Origin: Cyanobacterium sp. HL-69 | GTDB lineage: Bacteria; Cyanobacteriota; Cyanobacteriia; Cyanobacteriales; Cyanobacteriaceae | Direction: 5' to 3' | Assembly (NCBI GenBank): GCA_002813895.1 | Contig: CP024912.1 | Coordinates: forward strand, 124,001-188,000 | DNA length: 64,000 nucleotides | Shown here: positions 27,889 to 37,502 of the stretch, piece by piece | How positions within the stretch are numbered: position 1 is the stretch's first letter | How the letters are laid out: each line of letters starts with the position of its first letter | The notes under the pieces: generated by a model | Databases searched by the model: none | The model's input: the letters and a program-made list of their open reading frames with translations, nothing else | What the model was told of the DNA's origin: nothing | Program-made: the position numbers and the translations under genes

Positions 27889-28863
27889 ATGGAAATAAAA
27901 AGACTGTGGGAAACAATAAATTATTTCGAGATATTTCCGTGGTTAAACTGTTTAACAAATATTTTTAATCTTTCAGAAAAAAGCAATACTAAACCTAATG
28001 TACCCATGAATTTAATTTTAATTACTCCTTCACAAAGCAATTTAGCACAACACACTATTAACTATCTCAGAGAGAAAAACTTAAACTTTACGACTATAAA
28101 TAATATAGAGAAAATAGAAATATCAGACCTAGAAAGAGTTACTAATATAATCTGTTTTTCCGAAAATAATAATCAATCATTATTTGACCTAATTAATAAT
28201 AACTTAAAGCCAGAAGAAACACTCCTTTTTGACTTTCATAACCCTACCCCAGAAATAAAAAACCTATGGGGAGCAGTGGATGATGTGGTTATGGGGGGAG
28301 TGAGTCAAAGTAGCGTAAAAATGGGCGATCGCAACATACTCTTTACTGGCATGGTATCCACAGCCAATAATGGCGGCTTTGCCTCGGTACGCACCAAAAA
28401 TTTCTCCCAACCTTGGGATTTATCAAACTATCAAGGTATTCGCCTAAAAGTACGAGGAGATGGCAAACGCTATAAATTTATTACCCGTTGTGAAGGAAAA
28501 TGGGATGGTTTGAGTTATTGTTACTCTTTTGATACCGATGGAAATGACAATATAATTGAGATTAAATTTGATGATTTAATTCCAGTATTCAGAGCCAAAA
28601 CTGTGCCAGAAGCCGATAAATTTGACTCTAAACAAATGTACTCTATGCAATTAATGCTTAGTAAATTTGAATATGACGGAGGTTATAACCCCACCTTTGA
28701 AGATGGTAATTTTGCGTTAGAAATCGAATCTATCACCGCCTATGGAGCGGAAAATGTACCCCAAATTATTCTGATGGGAAATTCTAATGAGTGGGAAAAT
28801 ATTAATCTTCATAGCTCATTTTTGAGAACTTATGCCGAAATGCCTGAAGATTTAAATCTGTAG
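27889..28863 (+). CDS. CIA30-family protein with reduced N-terminal domain
   Basis: A 324-residue protein whose C-terminal part (about 120-305) is a CIA30 domain, known from complex I intermediate-associated proteins: WGAVDDVVMGGVSQSSVKM, GMVSTANNGGFASVRTKNF and YQGIRLKVRGDGKRYKF. Cyanobacterial homologues often carry a full NAD(P)-binding domain. Here residues 40-110 begin like one (MNLILITPSQSNLAQHTINYL) but lack a glycine-rich nucleotide loop. The upstream ATG at 27889 adds a 41-residue extension, and a start at the internal Met (about residue 42) is possible. A role in NDH-1 or photosynthetic complex assembly is only inferred. Confidence 0.85.
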   Translation: MEIKRLWETINYFEIFPWLNCLTNIFNLSEKSNTKPNVPMNLILITPSQSNLAQHTINYLREKNLNFTTINNIEKIEISDLERVTNIICFSENNNQSLFDLINNNLKPEETLLFDFHNPTPEIKNLWGAVDDVVMGGVSQSSVKMGDRNILFTGMVSTANNGGFASVRTKNFSQPWDLSNYQGIRLKVRGDGKRYKFITRCEGKWDGLSYCYSFDTDGNDNIIEIKFDDLIPVFRAKTVPEADKFDSKQMYSMQLMLSKFEYDGGYNPTFEDGNFALEIESITAYGAENVPQIILMGNSNEWENINLHSSFLRTYAEMPEDLNL

Positions 28864-28937
28864 CTCTGATCATTAAGTCATAAACTATCAATAATATATC
28901 TAGTTAATTTAAAGCTAAAAAAATAATTAAATCAATA

Positions 28938-29105
28938 ATGGAAAGAAAAAAATTAGTAGCCGTAATCACAGGAATTATGTCGGTACTGCTAGGGGTTGTT
29001 TACCTAGTTTTAGTCCAGTTGTTGGACTCACGGGGGGCGATGATACCAGCACCCATAGAAGATTTATCCGTTTTAACTCAAACAATAATTGGCTTTTTAG
29101 GGTAA
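28938..29105 (+). CDS. Small single-span membrane protein
   Basis: A 55-residue frame: MERKKLVAV, then a hydrophobic span (about 7-28, ITGIMSVLLGVVYLVLVQLL), then DSRGAMIPAPIEDLSVLTQTIIGFLG. The basic N-terminus suggests an N-in orientation. It looks like a conserved small cyanobacterial protein, but I cannot name it. It sits 74 bp after the CIA30 gene on the same strand, so co-transcription is possible. Confidence 0.65.
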   Translation: MERKKLVAVITGIMSVLLGVVYLVLVQLLDSRGAMIPAPIEDLSVLTQTIIGFLG

Positions 29106-29145
29106 ACTAAATAGAAGAAAGGGCGATCGCCTCGCCCTACAAAAA

Positions 29146-29868
29146 TTATCTGAATCGAGGTTGATGTTGAATCAAGTTCAAGAATTCCTCACGGGTTTTA
29201 TCTTCATCTTGGAAAACCCCAACCATGGCACTGGTAACAGTCCAAGAGCCTGGTTTTTGTACCCCACGCATAGACATACACATATGACTAGCTTCCATGA
29301 CCACAGCCACTCCACGGGGGTCAAGGATAGTTTGTACTGCTTCGGCAATTTGACGGGTAAGCCTTTCTTGTACCTGTAAGCGACGAGAATACATTTCCAC
29401 AATACGAGCAAGTTTACTCAATCCCACTACTTTTTGATTAGGAATATAAGCAACATGAGCTCGTCCCATAAAAGGTAACATATGATGCTCACAAAGGCTA
29501 AAAAAGTCAATGTCTCTGACTAAGACCATTTCATTGTGTCCTTCGTCAAAAATAGCTCCATTAACAAGCTGTTCTAAGGATTGACTATAACCTTGGGTGA
29601 GAAACTGCATAGCTTCAGCTACCCTTTTAGGAGTTTTGAGCAATCCTTCCCGTTCTGGATCTTCTCCCAGACACTCTAACATTTGGTGTACCGAATCCAT
29701 CATTTTCTGTTTGTTTTCTTCTTTGATGGCCTGAACTTGAGCTTCTTTGCCGTCGTGGGTGTTGCGATCTGGACGACTGCCAACATTGTTGAATACTTCA
29801 GTGACGATGGATTGAGAGTTTAGAGAATTTTCTTTAAGAGAGTCAGAACCGTTGGAAAATACTGTCAT
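29146..29868 (-). CDS. folE: GTP cyclohydrolase I
   Basis: Converts GTP to 7,8-dihydroneopterin triphosphate, first step of folate and pterin synthesis. The catalytic core (about 60-235) includes the zinc-site motif [46 protein letters not shown], and [17 protein letters not shown] with the third zinc cysteine. The first 50 residues are variable and polar, as in many cyanobacterial forms. Complete, 240 residues, ATG at 29868. Confidence 0.97.
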   Translation of the reverse strand: MTVFSNGSDSLKENSLNSQSIVTEVFNNVGSRPDRNTHDGKEAQVQAIKEENKQKMMDSVHQMLECLGEDPEREGLLKTPKRVAEAMQFLTQGYSQSLEQLVNGAIFDEGHNEMVLVRDIDFFSLCEHHMLPFMGRAHVAYIPNQKVVGLSKLARIVEMYSRRLQVQERLTRQIAEAVQTILDPRGVAVVMEASHMCMSMRGVQKPGSWTVTSAMVGVFQDEDKTREEFLNLIQHQPRFR

Positions 29869-29997
29869 GATTAAAGTTTTAAGATTACTGTATGGTTTTA
29901 TTTGGGTTAACTATCGACAAAATAGTTAAACAAAGTTAGATTTTGATTTAAAGATGGGTTTTGATTTTTATAAATAATTCTTTAAATCTACAGGGGT

Positions 29998-30726
29998 TTA
30001 CAACGCGCCCAAACTGGGGGTAACAGTCAGGTTTTCGATTACTGCTGACTGAGGTAGTAAGGCGGCGTGAAGGATGGTTTCGGCAACGATTTCGGGGGTT
30101 AACATGGCAGAACGGTTAAGATCTGCGTTAACGGTGTCAGTATCCCAAATGGGAGTGTTTACGGCTCCAGGGGAAACTGTGGTTACTCTAATACCGTTAC
30201 TTCTTTCTTCCATGGCTAAAGATTGCCCTAGGGTTACCATGGCTGCTTTGCTGACGGCATAGGTTCCCCATTCGGGAAAAGGACTATTGGCGGCGATGGA
30301 TGCCACATTAATAATTGTTCCTTGTTGTTGTTTTCTCATGGTTGGTAATACTCCCATGATACATTGAAAGACGCTGGTTAGGTTTAGATTGATTACTCTT
30401 TGCCAATCTTCTAGGGGGGTTTCCCTTAATAAATTGGTGTAAGCAATACCAGCATTGTTGACTAAAATATCGATCCCACCCCATTGGGTTACAATATTGG
30501 CGATCGCCCCTTGAACCTGTGACACCTCCTCCAGGTCAAAGGGATGAGTTTTTACTTGTACCCCATAATCGGCAACTATTTTGGCTACTTCGTCTAGTTT
30601 TTGGGTAGAACGAGCTATTAAACATACATCAATCCCCGCTTGGGCAAATTTGATGGCTACTGCTTTTCCTATCCCGCTACTAGCACCCGTAATGATAGCT
30701 CGTTTTTGATTGGGGGAATTTTCCAT
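29998..30726 (-). CDS. Short-chain dehydrogenase/reductase
   Basis: Classical SDR fold: cofactor loop TGASSGIG at the N-terminus, NNAG motif (DILVNNAGIAYTN), active-site Ser and YxxxK (YAVSKAA) and VSPGAVNTP. The frame extends upstream to a TTG at 30834, but the ATG at 30726 (MENSPNQKRAIITGAS) gives a normal 242-residue SDR and is preferred. The lack of an acidic residue right after beta-2 together with a nearby Arg (LIARSTQKL) hints at NADP use. Substrate cannot be predicted. Immediately downstream of folE's start side; divergence or co-regulation is not evident. Confidence 0.9.
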   Translation of the reverse strand: MENSPNQKRAIITGASSGIGKAVAIKFAQAGIDVCLIARSTQKLDEVAKIVADYGVQVKTHPFDLEEVSQVQGAIANIVTQWGGIDILVNNAGIAYTNLLRETPLEDWQRVINLNLTSVFQCIMGVLPTMRKQQQGTIINVASIAANSPFPEWGTYAVSKAAMVTLGQSLAMEERSNGIRVTTVSPGAVNTPIWDTDTVNADLNRSAMLTPEIVAETILHAALLPQSAVIENLTVTPSLGAL

Positions 30727-31157
30727 GATATTATTTAATCTTTGTACAACATTTGGGTTGAATGATGATCCTTCAGGTGGGCTGATATTACTTTCCCTGA
30801 TTGCTTCATCTTCTTTTAACCCTATCCACAGCAACGGTTACACCGAAACTGCTTTTATGAAGTTTTGTAACAAAATTCACAATTAAAATTATAACAGTTT
30901 CTGATCCCAGAAAACACGGATTCAATGACAATGGACAATGGATAATTAATTTTTGGTTTGGGTGGGGAATGGGGAACAGGGAATGGGCAATGGTAGTAAT
31001 ATGGGATATTTATTATAATTTGATAATATTTCATACCATGATTAAGGAACGCTTAATTTTTATGGTGTTGTGAGCAATTTTGCAAATTCTCATGGCATAT
31101 GAAAAATAAATTGTGGGATTAAGAATAGTTCAAAACCATTCCCTATTCCCCTACAGT
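30727..31157. other. Intergenic region with dispersed heptamer-type repeats
   Basis: About 430 bp between the SDR gene's start and the accA stop. It contains ACAATGGACAATGG (about 30929-30945) and a run of GGGAATGGG-type units (about 30965-30990), both of the repeat families common near cyanobacterial genes. The first 100 bases could encode an N-terminal extension of the SDR if the TTG start were used. No other gene seen. Confidence 0.55.
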
Positions 31158-32135
31158 TTAATGTTCTAGGAATACGCCGATTTTGCGGAATTTATCATAA
31201 CGGAGATTTTTTCGTTGCTCTGCACTAAGGCTAGAAAGATATTCTAAGTTATCTAAAATGGCTTTTTTAAGAATATCCGCTGCCCCAAGGGGATCTGAAT
31301 GGGCGCAGTTGGGGGGTTCTGGTAAAATTTGATCGACAATGCCCAATTCCAACAAATCCTTGGCGGTAATCTTGAGGGCGAGGGCGGCTTGTTCAGATTT
31401 TTTGGCATCTTTCCACAAAATAGCGGCACAGGCTTCGGGACTAGCGACGGTATAAACAGAGTGTTCAAAGATCATTAACTTCTCGGCTACCCCAATGCCC
31501 AAAGCTCCTCCAGAGCCTCCTTCACCGATGACGGTGGTAATAATAGGTACATCGAGACTAAACATTTCTCGCAGGTTATAGGCGATCGCCTCTCCTTGCC
31601 CTAATTTTTCTGCATCCAGTCCAGCATAAGCCCCTGGGGTATCGATAAAGGTAATAATGGGCAAAGAAAAACGGTTAGCGTGTTCCATCAACCGCATCGC
31701 CTTACGGTATCCCCCGGGGGAAGCCATACCAAAATTACGGGCTACATTATCCTTGGTATCCCTTCCTTTTTGATGCCCAATGATCATTACCCCCCGTCCA
31801 TCGAGTCGGGCAATACCTCCGATAAGGGCTGGATCATCGTTCCCGCGGCGATCGCCATGGAGTTCAAACCAATCATCGGTCATGGCTTGAACATAATCTA
31901 GGGTAGAAGGACGGCGAGGGTGACGCGCTATCTGTAACTTTTGAGAAGGGGTTAAACTACTAAAAATTTCTAACCTTAGTTGCTCTGCCTTGGACTCCAA
32001 CTCATTTACCTGTCCAGAGACATCAACATTGGTTTCCTCTGCTAACTCCCTAATTTGGTCAATTCTTGCCTGTAATTCCACTAAGGGCTTTTCAAACTCT
32101 AACAGGAAAGTACGTTTTTTTTCGGTTTTTACCAT
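31158..32135 (-). CDS. accA: Acetyl-CoA carboxylase carboxyltransferase subunit alpha
   Basis: Alpha subunit of the carboxyltransferase that makes malonyl-CoA for fatty-acid synthesis. Motifs include the N-terminal [18 protein letters not shown] helix, [54 protein letters not shown] and [14 protein letters not shown]. At 325 residues it is typical. Complete, with an ATG at 32135. The beta subunit is not adjacent. Confidence 0.97.
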   Translation of the reverse strand: MVKTEKKRTFLLEFEKPLVELQARIDQIRELAEETNVDVSGQVNELESKAEQLRLEIFSSLTPSQKLQIARHPRRPSTLDYVQAMTDDWFELHGDRRGNDDPALIGGIARLDGRGVMIIGHQKGRDTKDNVARNFGMASPGGYRKAMRLMEHANRFSLPIITFIDTPGAYAGLDAEKLGQGEAIAYNLREMFSLDVPIITTVIGEGGSGGALGIGVAEKLMIFEHSVYTVASPEACAAILWKDAKKSEQAALALKITAKDLLELGIVDQILPEPPNCAHSDPLGAADILKKAILDNLEYLSSLSAEQRKNLRYDKFRKIGVFLEH

Positions 32136-32216
32136 ATCAGTATCTTAAATTTTCTATCCTTCGATCTTAGAATATTCGGTATTTATTTATAAATGATTAA
32201 TTATTGACTAATTAAA

Positions 32217-32244
32217 TTGTCCATTGTTCATTGTTCATTGTCAA
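32217..32244. repeat. Heptamer repeat at the 3' end of lspA
   Basis: Four 7-bp units, TTGTCCA, TTGTTCA, TTGTTCA and TTGTCAA, the inverse complement of the TGGACAA family. The last unit overlaps the lspA stop codon, so repeat growth has abutted or altered the extreme C-terminus. Confidence 0.75.
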
Positions 32245-32690
32245 TTTTCCTGAAACATCCCATAAATCAGAAACACAATGCCGATATTGATACAAACATC
32301 AGCAATGTTAAACACAGGAAAATTAATCCAACGAAAATCTAAAAAATCTACCACATAGCCAAAAATAAAACGATCTACACCATTGCCAAAAGCCCCCGCT
32401 AGTATCAAGCCATAGCCCCACTGTTCGGGATTGGGCAACTTTTCCCATAATCCATAAACAATCAATACCAAACTAACAAACAAAGACAACCACCTTAACC
32501 AAAATGCTCCACCACTAAAAAAACTGAAAGCTGCCCCTGTATTTTGTATATAGGTAAAGTGAAATACTCCTTCCCAAATAGGGATAGTATCATTAACATT
32601 TTCAAAGGTTAAAATAGTCCAAACTTTAGTGAGTTGATCAATTATTAAACCAACGATTGCCACTGACCAAAAATAAAAGTTTTTCCTCAT
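32241..32690 (-). CDS. lspA: Lipoprotein signal peptidase (signal peptidase II)
   Basis: Membrane aspartyl protease that removes signal peptides from lipidated prolipoproteins, such as Psb27 in this window. Four membrane segments occur in 149 residues. Catalytic motifs are NTGAAFSFFSG, GAFGNGVDRFIFGYVVDF with the first Asp, and FPVFNIADVCINIG with the second. Complete, ATG at 32690. It follows bioY on the same strand after about 160 bp. Confidence 0.96.
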   Translation of the reverse strand: MRKNFYFWSVAIVGLIIDQLTKVWTILTFENVNDTIPIWEGVFHFTYIQNTGAAFSFFSGGAFWLRWLSLFVSLVLIVYGLWEKLPNPEQWGYGLILAGAFGNGVDRFIFGYVVDFLDFRWINFPVFNIADVCINIGIVFLIYGMFQEN

Positions 32691-32851
32691 AGTTTAGGCG
32701 GTTTTATGAACCATTAATAGATAAAATATTGTTGTTTATAAATTATATAAAAACGTGCTTTAAATTATTTTTAATGCTTTTAACATTGTTTATGAAAACT
32801 TTTAGATACTTTTTTCCCTTGTGCAAGTTAATAATAAAAAAATGCTAGAGA

Positions 32852-33481
32852 TTAATAAAATAAGATAACTCTAATAATAAAAGCAATTATGGCAATAAGG
32901 GGGATAAGAAGCATTTGAGACAGAAAAGGAGTGATGGTATAAAGATTAATGGCATCAGTAAGGTAATTTGGGTCTAAATCATTGCCAAATATAGGAGTAA
33001 TGAAAGTATAGCCCACCAGATAGAGAATGCCACAGAGATGAACTACCAACAAACCAAAAAAGATGGCATAGACAAATATTTCTAATTTTCTTTTACCTGG
33101 AATAGCTAGATAACCACATAACCAAGCCCCTGGAATGAACCCAAGGATATACCCAAAACTGGGTTGATCTAAATACTCAAAAGTACCCCCTTGATAAAAT
33201 ACAGGTAACTTAAATAAACCTAGAACCAAGTAAGCAATTTGGGCATAAGCTCCAGCATTTTTTCCAGCGAGGCAACCCGTTAAAAAAACCCCCACTAATT
33301 GATAAGTAACACCAAGGGAAGTGGGGTTAAAATCTTCTAGGGCGGTGCCTTGGGGAATGACGAAAAAAACTTCTACAAACGTACCAAATATTGTGAGCAT
33401 TAAACCTGTCAATGCCCACACAAACTCATATATAGGATTAATTTTGAGTTCTTCTTGGTCGTCTTTAGCCAATGGATTCAT
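32852..33481 (-). CDS. bioY: Biotin transporter BioY (ECF S-component)
   Basis: Substrate-binding membrane subunit for biotin uptake. The 209 residues form about six membrane segments. Typical features are GVTYQLVGVFLTGCLAGKNAGAYAQIAYLVLGLFKLPVF and the following GGTFEYLDQPSFGYILGFIPGAWLCGYLA. Its ATG lies inside the bioB 3' end (17-bp overlap), so it is translationally coupled to bioB. ECF ATPase and T-component genes are absent here; solitary BioY or a shared module are both possible. Confidence 0.94.
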   Translation of the reverse strand: MNPLAKDDQEELKINPIYEFVWALTGLMLTIFGTFVEVFFVIPQGTALEDFNPTSLGVTYQLVGVFLTGCLAGKNAGAYAQIAYLVLGLFKLPVFYQGGTFEYLDQPSFGYILGFIPGAWLCGYLAIPGKRKLEIFVYAIFFGLLVVHLCGILYLVGYTFITPIFGNDLDPNYLTDAINLYTITPFLSQMLLIPLIAIIAFIIRVILFY

Positions 33482-34562
33482 CTTGGTAGGGAACAGGGGC
33501 TTCTCCCCCCTCTAAGCCTAAAGATTTTAACATGGCTTGGTCTTCTTGGGGGGATTGTCCGAGGGTAGTTAAATAGTTACCGATTAACATAGCATTAATT
33601 CCCGAAATTAAACCTTGTTTTTGCCATTCTCCCATGACAGTTTCTCTGCCCCCTGCATAGCGGAGGATTTGTTGGGGTAGAATAAAACGGAAAAGGGCGA
33701 TCGCCTTCAGGGCTTGTAAAGGAGTAAGTTTGTTCTGCTCTCCTAGGGGAGTACCTTCTCTGGGGTTGAGGAGATTAATAGGCACTGATTCTACTTCTAA
33801 CTCTCGCAAAGAAAGGGCTAAATCGACCCTATCTTCCCAACTTTCACCCATACCCATGATACCTCCTGTACAGGCTTGGATACCTACAGCCTTAAGGTTT
33901 CTGACTGTATCTACTCGATCTTGCCAAGTGTGGGTAGTGACGATTTTTTCGTAAAAATTGGCTGATGCCTCAAGGTTATGATTATAACGGGTTACTCCAG
34001 CCTCTTTTAGTTCCTGAGCTTGTTCTTGGGTAATTTCCCCTAGGGCGCAACAGGGCTTAACGTTTGTTTCGGTGATGATGCGACGAACTGTAGAGATAAT
34101 TTCGGCAAACTCGTTATTTTTAGGACTATTATATTTTACGCCCCGTCCTTGGGACACTAAACAAAATCTTTTTGCCCCCGCCGCTTCCGCTGCTTTAGCA
34201 TATTCTAAAATTTCATCTTCACTTTTGAGACCATAAACGGGGGAATCTTTACCCTGATGGTGTACCGACTGTGAGCAAAAACTACAGTTTTCTGAACAAT
34301 TACCCGATTTTACATTAACGATGCTACATAGATCGACCACATTACCACAACAGGCCTGACGAATACGATCCGCATTTTCACATAGAAGGAGAATATTTTC
34401 CTCCCCCTCAATGGTGGTAATTTGTAGGGCTTCCTCTTTGGTAATTTTATCTCCCCCTATGATGCGATCGCCCAATTCCCTTAACCATACAGCAAGAGAA
34501 TTATTATTATCGGTGGAAATATTCTTAATGTTTTGTTCTGGCTTACTGATGGTGTTTACCAC
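33465..34562 (-). CDS. bioB: Biotin synthase
   Basis: Radical-SAM enzyme inserting sulfur into dethiobiotin. The [4Fe-4S] motif is SGNCSENCSFCSQ, with later conserved segments NHNLEAS and CTGGIMGMGESWEDR for the second cluster and substrate. The frame runs up to a TTG at 34616. I prefer the GTG at 34562, which has GAGGGG about 9 bases upstream and gives about 365 residues, close to other cyanobacterial BioB proteins. bioY overlaps its 3' end, forming a bioB-bioY make-or-import operon. Confidence 0.93.
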   Translation of the reverse strand: MVNTISKPEQNIKNISTDNNNSLAVWLRELGDRIIGGDKITKEEALQITTIEGEENILLLCENADRIRQACCGNVVDLCSIVNVKSGNCSENCSFCSQSVHHQGKDSPVYGLKSEDEILEYAKAAEAAGAKRFCLVSQGRGVKYNSPKNNEFAEIISTVRRIITETNVKPCCALGEITQEQAQELKEAGVTRYNHNLEASANFYEKIVTTHTWQDRVDTVRNLKAVGIQACTGGIMGMGESWEDRVDLALSLRELEVESVPINLLNPREGTPLGEQNKLTPLQALKAIALFRFILPQQILRYAGGRETVMGEWQKQGLISGINAMLIGNYLTTLGQSPQEDQAMLKSLGLEGGEAPVPYQDESIG

Positions 34563-34880
34563 AAATACCGTCCCCTCATAAATATGTATATTCTTTGACA
34601 ATCTCACCCAACCCAATGGTTGAAAATGATGAAATAACCCCCTAAATTATACCCTAAAAACCCATGGACAATGGATAATAAACATTCAAAAATTGACCTT
34701 CATAGGCTTCTTTTTACGAGGTTGCCACCTTAGCCGTGATTTTGCCCTAACTGTGTGTGAAAATACCTAAAAAAATCTAAATTTAAAGAAAAAACGAACA
34801 AAACAGAAATTATCAGGTAGAATCATAACGAAATATTATGATTAAACTTTATTTTTAAATAAAATCGGGAGGTCAAGGCT
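34563..34880. other. Divergent bioB-murA intergenic region
   Basis: About 318 bp that should hold both promoters. A less AT-rich block at about 34700-34765 may have structure but matches no RNA family I know. A short TGGACAATGG unit lies at about 34663. If the murA start is further upstream than supposed, its first codons would lie here. Confidence 0.5.
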
Positions 34881-36206
34881 ATCACTACTTCTATTCAGAC
34901 AAATTCATCAGCGACATTTACCCAAGACTACAATCATGTTGCCCTAGAAATCATCGGTAGAAAACCCCTCAAAGGGGAAGTAAGAATCAGTGGAGCAAAA
35001 AATTCTGCCCTCGCTATCTTGGCAGGTACTCTTTTATGCAGTGAAGAATGTCGTTTAACCAACGTTCCCACCCTCAAAGATGTGCAATTTATGGGTCAGG
35101 TATTAAATGCTCTTGGGGTAAAAATCGAACAAAATCAAGATGTGTGGGATATTGATGCCCGTCAACTAAAAGACGCTCAAGCCCCTTACGAATTAGTGTC
35201 TCAACTACGAGCTAGTTTCTTTGTAATAGGACCTATTCTTACCCGTTTAGGGGTTGCCCATGTGCCTTTACCAGGGGGATGTGCGATCGGTTCTCGTCCC
35301 GTAGATCTTCACGTCAGAGGACTTCAAGCCATGGGTGCTGACGTAATTATCGATCACGGCATTGTTAACGCCTCCGTAAAAGGCAACAAAAAAAGACTTC
35401 AAGGAGCAAATATATTTCTTGACTATCCCAGCGTCGGTGCCACCGAAACCATCATGATGGCAGCCACCCTCGCCGAAGGAGAAACCATCATCAAAAATGC
35501 TGCCCAAGAACCCGAAATCGTTGACCTTGCCAACTTCTGCAATAGCATGGGAGCAAAAATAAAAGGAGCAGGAACTAATACCATTACCATCGAAGGGGTA
35601 AAAAGTCTTCATAGTACCGATTATGCCATTATTCCCGATCGCATCGAAGCAGGTACATTTTTAGTAGCCGGGGCCATTACTCACTCTCCCATTACCCTTA
35701 CCGCTGTTAACCGTGAGCATCTAATTCCCGTCATCGCTAAATTAGAAGAAATTGGCGTAAAAGTAAAACAAGAATCCCCCACCAGCCTTACCGTAGTGCC
35801 AGGAGAACTTCGTGCCACCGACATAGAAACCTCCCCTCACCCTGGTTTTCCTACGGATATGCAAGCCCAATTTATGGCACTACTTACCGTTAGCCAAGGT
35901 AATAGCTTGATTACCGAAACAGTATTTGAAAATCGTTTACGTCATGTAGCCGAACTAAAACGCATGGGGGCAGACATCAAAGTAAAAGGTAACTGTGCCA
36001 TGGTAAAAGGTATTTATCGTTTATCTGGCGCCCCTGTTATGGCAACGGATTTGAGAGCATCCGCAGCTCTTGTTATTGCGGCTCTTGCGGCCGACGGTAC
36101 CAGCTTAATTCAAGGATTACAACACCTTGATCGAGGTTACGAAAATATTGAACAAAAACTACAAAGTCTAGGCACCCAAATTAAGCGCATTCAGTATCTT
36201 AGCTAG
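34881..36206 (+). CDS. murA: UDP-N-acetylglucosamine 1-carboxyvinyltransferase, probable non-AUG start
   Basis: First committed enzyme of peptidoglycan synthesis, adding enolpyruvate to UDP-GlcNAc. Motifs: [11 protein letters not shown] with the conserved Lys-Asn (K40 from the chosen start), the reactive-loop cysteine in [16 protein letters not shown], and [18 protein letters not shown]. The open frame begins after a stop at 34860 and has no ATG or GTG before the motif. The only usual start codon upstream of the body is a TTG at 35019, which would delete the catalytic SGAKNSAL. A strong GGGAGGT (34867-34873) sits 7 bases before an ATC at 34881 followed by ACT ACT TCT. I therefore place the start at that ATC (441 residues). 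A sequencing error for ATG is the alternative. Confidence 0.85.
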   Translation: MTTSIQTNSSATFTQDYNHVALEIIGRKPLKGEVRISGAKNSALAILAGTLLCSEECRLTNVPTLKDVQFMGQVLNALGVKIEQNQDVWDIDARQLKDAQAPYELVSQLRASFFVIGPILTRLGVAHVPLPGGCAIGSRPVDLHVRGLQAMGADVIIDHGIVNASVKGNKKRLQGANIFLDYPSVGATETIMMAATLAEGETIIKNAAQEPEIVDLANFCNSMGAKIKGAGTNTITIEGVKSLHSTDYAIIPDRIEAGTFLVAGAITHSPITLTAVNREHLIPVIAKLEEIGVKVKQESPTSLTVVPGELRATDIETSPHPGFPTDMQAQFMALLTVSQGNSLITETVFENRLRHVAELKRMGADIKVKGNCAMVKGIYRLSGAPVMATDLRASAALVIAALAADGTSLIQGLQHLDRGYENIEQKLQSLGTQIKRIQYLS

Positions 36207-36391
36207 ATTTTTTTTCCTACACATTACAATTTTTTTTGAGCGTTGAGCCTACAGAGTGATACTGAAAGCAAAACGCTTTAATTTTTTTTGATTCAATGAC
36301 AACGATCCAATAAACTCGACAAAGTGATGAATAATGGATAGTGAGTAATTAAAAAAAATATAAAAAATTAATTATCAATTATCACGTTCCT

Positions 36392-36757
36392 ATGAAAAAA
36401 ATTTTACTCGTAGAAGACAGTAAAACCACCAGAGAAATAATTAGTAATTTACTCACCAAACAAGGATTGTTAGTACAAAGCGTCACTAACGGTGAGGATG
36501 CTCTAACGATCATGAAAAGTACCATTCCTGATTTAGTAATTTTAGATATAATCTTGCCTAAAATGAATGGTTATGAAGTTTGTCGTCATATTAAATCTGA
36601 ACAAAAAACTCAAAATGTTCCCGTAATTCTTTGTTCCTCAAAAAAAGAAGAATTTGATCGTTACTGGGGTATGAAACAAGGTGCCGACGCTTACATTAGT
36701 AAACCATTTCAAGCTAGTGAACTAATGAAAATGATTAAGCAACTACTCAGAAAATAA
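36392..36757 (+). CDS. pilH: Single-domain response regulator (PilH/CheY-like)
   Basis: A 121-residue receiver domain alone. The acidic pair E8/D9, phosphoacceptor D52 (LVILDIILPKMNGYE) and K104 (YISKPF) are intact. It opens a cluster with CheW- and MCP-type genes on the same strand, like the Pil/Tax3 taxis loci of Synechocystis, so it probably controls type IV pilus motility. The gene name rests on this context rather than unique sequence features. Confidence 0.9.
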   Translation: MKKILLVEDSKTTREIISNLLTKQGLLVQSVTNGEDALTIMKSTIPDLVILDIILPKMNGYEVCRHIKSEQKTQNVPVILCSSKKEEFDRYWGMKQGADAYISKPFQASELMKMIKQLLRK

Positions 36758-36892
36758 TTGTTTATAATTTATTTTCTAATGGGAATAATACACTATAATT
36801 AATGGTTAGTTATACTTCTCCTAATTTTTATTGTTTAATTCCCATAATATTTACAGAAGTTATACTCTAATTTCATCTCAACAGCATCGAAA

Positions 36893-37435
36893 ATGGTAGA
36901 TAATCAAAACAAATCCCCATCTATTGACGAATCGCCTTATTCCCTCGCCCTTGATACAGAATTTACCGAAGATGTAGAGGCCTTAGAAGGAGAATCCCAT
37001 CTTCGTTTTTTTCTTCCATCTGGAAATGAATTTGCCCTCTCTGCCATGGGAATTAGAGAAATTATGCAACAGGAACCAGGGAATATTACCCCTGTACCGA
37101 ATGCCTCTCCTTTACTGCTCGGCACAATCAACCTTCGAGGAGAAATTATCTGGGTAGCCGATCTCGGACAATTCCTTGGCTATCCCAATATGTTAAACAC
37201 TGATCGGGGAGAGGTGCCCGTGATTGCGGTGGAAGAGCAAGACATAATCTTAGGATTGGCAGTAAAATCCCTAGGAGCAATTCATTGGCTTGAGGTGGAT
37301 AAATTGCAAATACCCCAAAATATTCCGGACCACATTGCGCCTTATGTTCAAGGGGAATGGGTAGAAGGAAGAAATCATCATATTAGGGTATTAGATCACA
37401 TTGCGATTTTACGCTCGGCTCGTTGGGTAGCTTAA
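36893..37435 (+). CDS. pilI: CheW-like adaptor (PilI-like)
   Basis: A 180-residue CheW domain coupling chemoreceptor to histidine kinase. After a 35-residue acidic N-terminus comes the fold FFLPSGNEFALSAMGIREIM, PVPNASPLLLGTINLRGEIIWVADLGQFLG and a terminal HIRVLDHIAIL. Located between the CheY-like and MCP genes with 67 bp to the latter. Works at the cytoplasmic face of the membrane. Confidence 0.92.
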   Translation: MVDNQNKSPSIDESPYSLALDTEFTEDVEALEGESHLRFFLPSGNEFALSAMGIREIMQQEPGNITPVPNASPLLLGTINLRGEIIWVADLGQFLGYPNMLNTDRGEVPVIAVEEQDIILGLAVKSLGAIHWLEVDKLQIPQNIPDHIAPYVQGEWVEGRNHHIRVLDHIAILRSARWVA

Positions 37436-37502
37436 TCTGAGAGTCGTTATATGATAGACACATTGAGTTTAAACTTAGAATGCAACTGACGGAGAAGTAA
37501 AG

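Noticed and set aside
35019-36206. murA beginning at the TTG codon at 35019
   Set aside because: This start would remove the essential SGAKNSAL motif that is encoded immediately upstream in the same frame.
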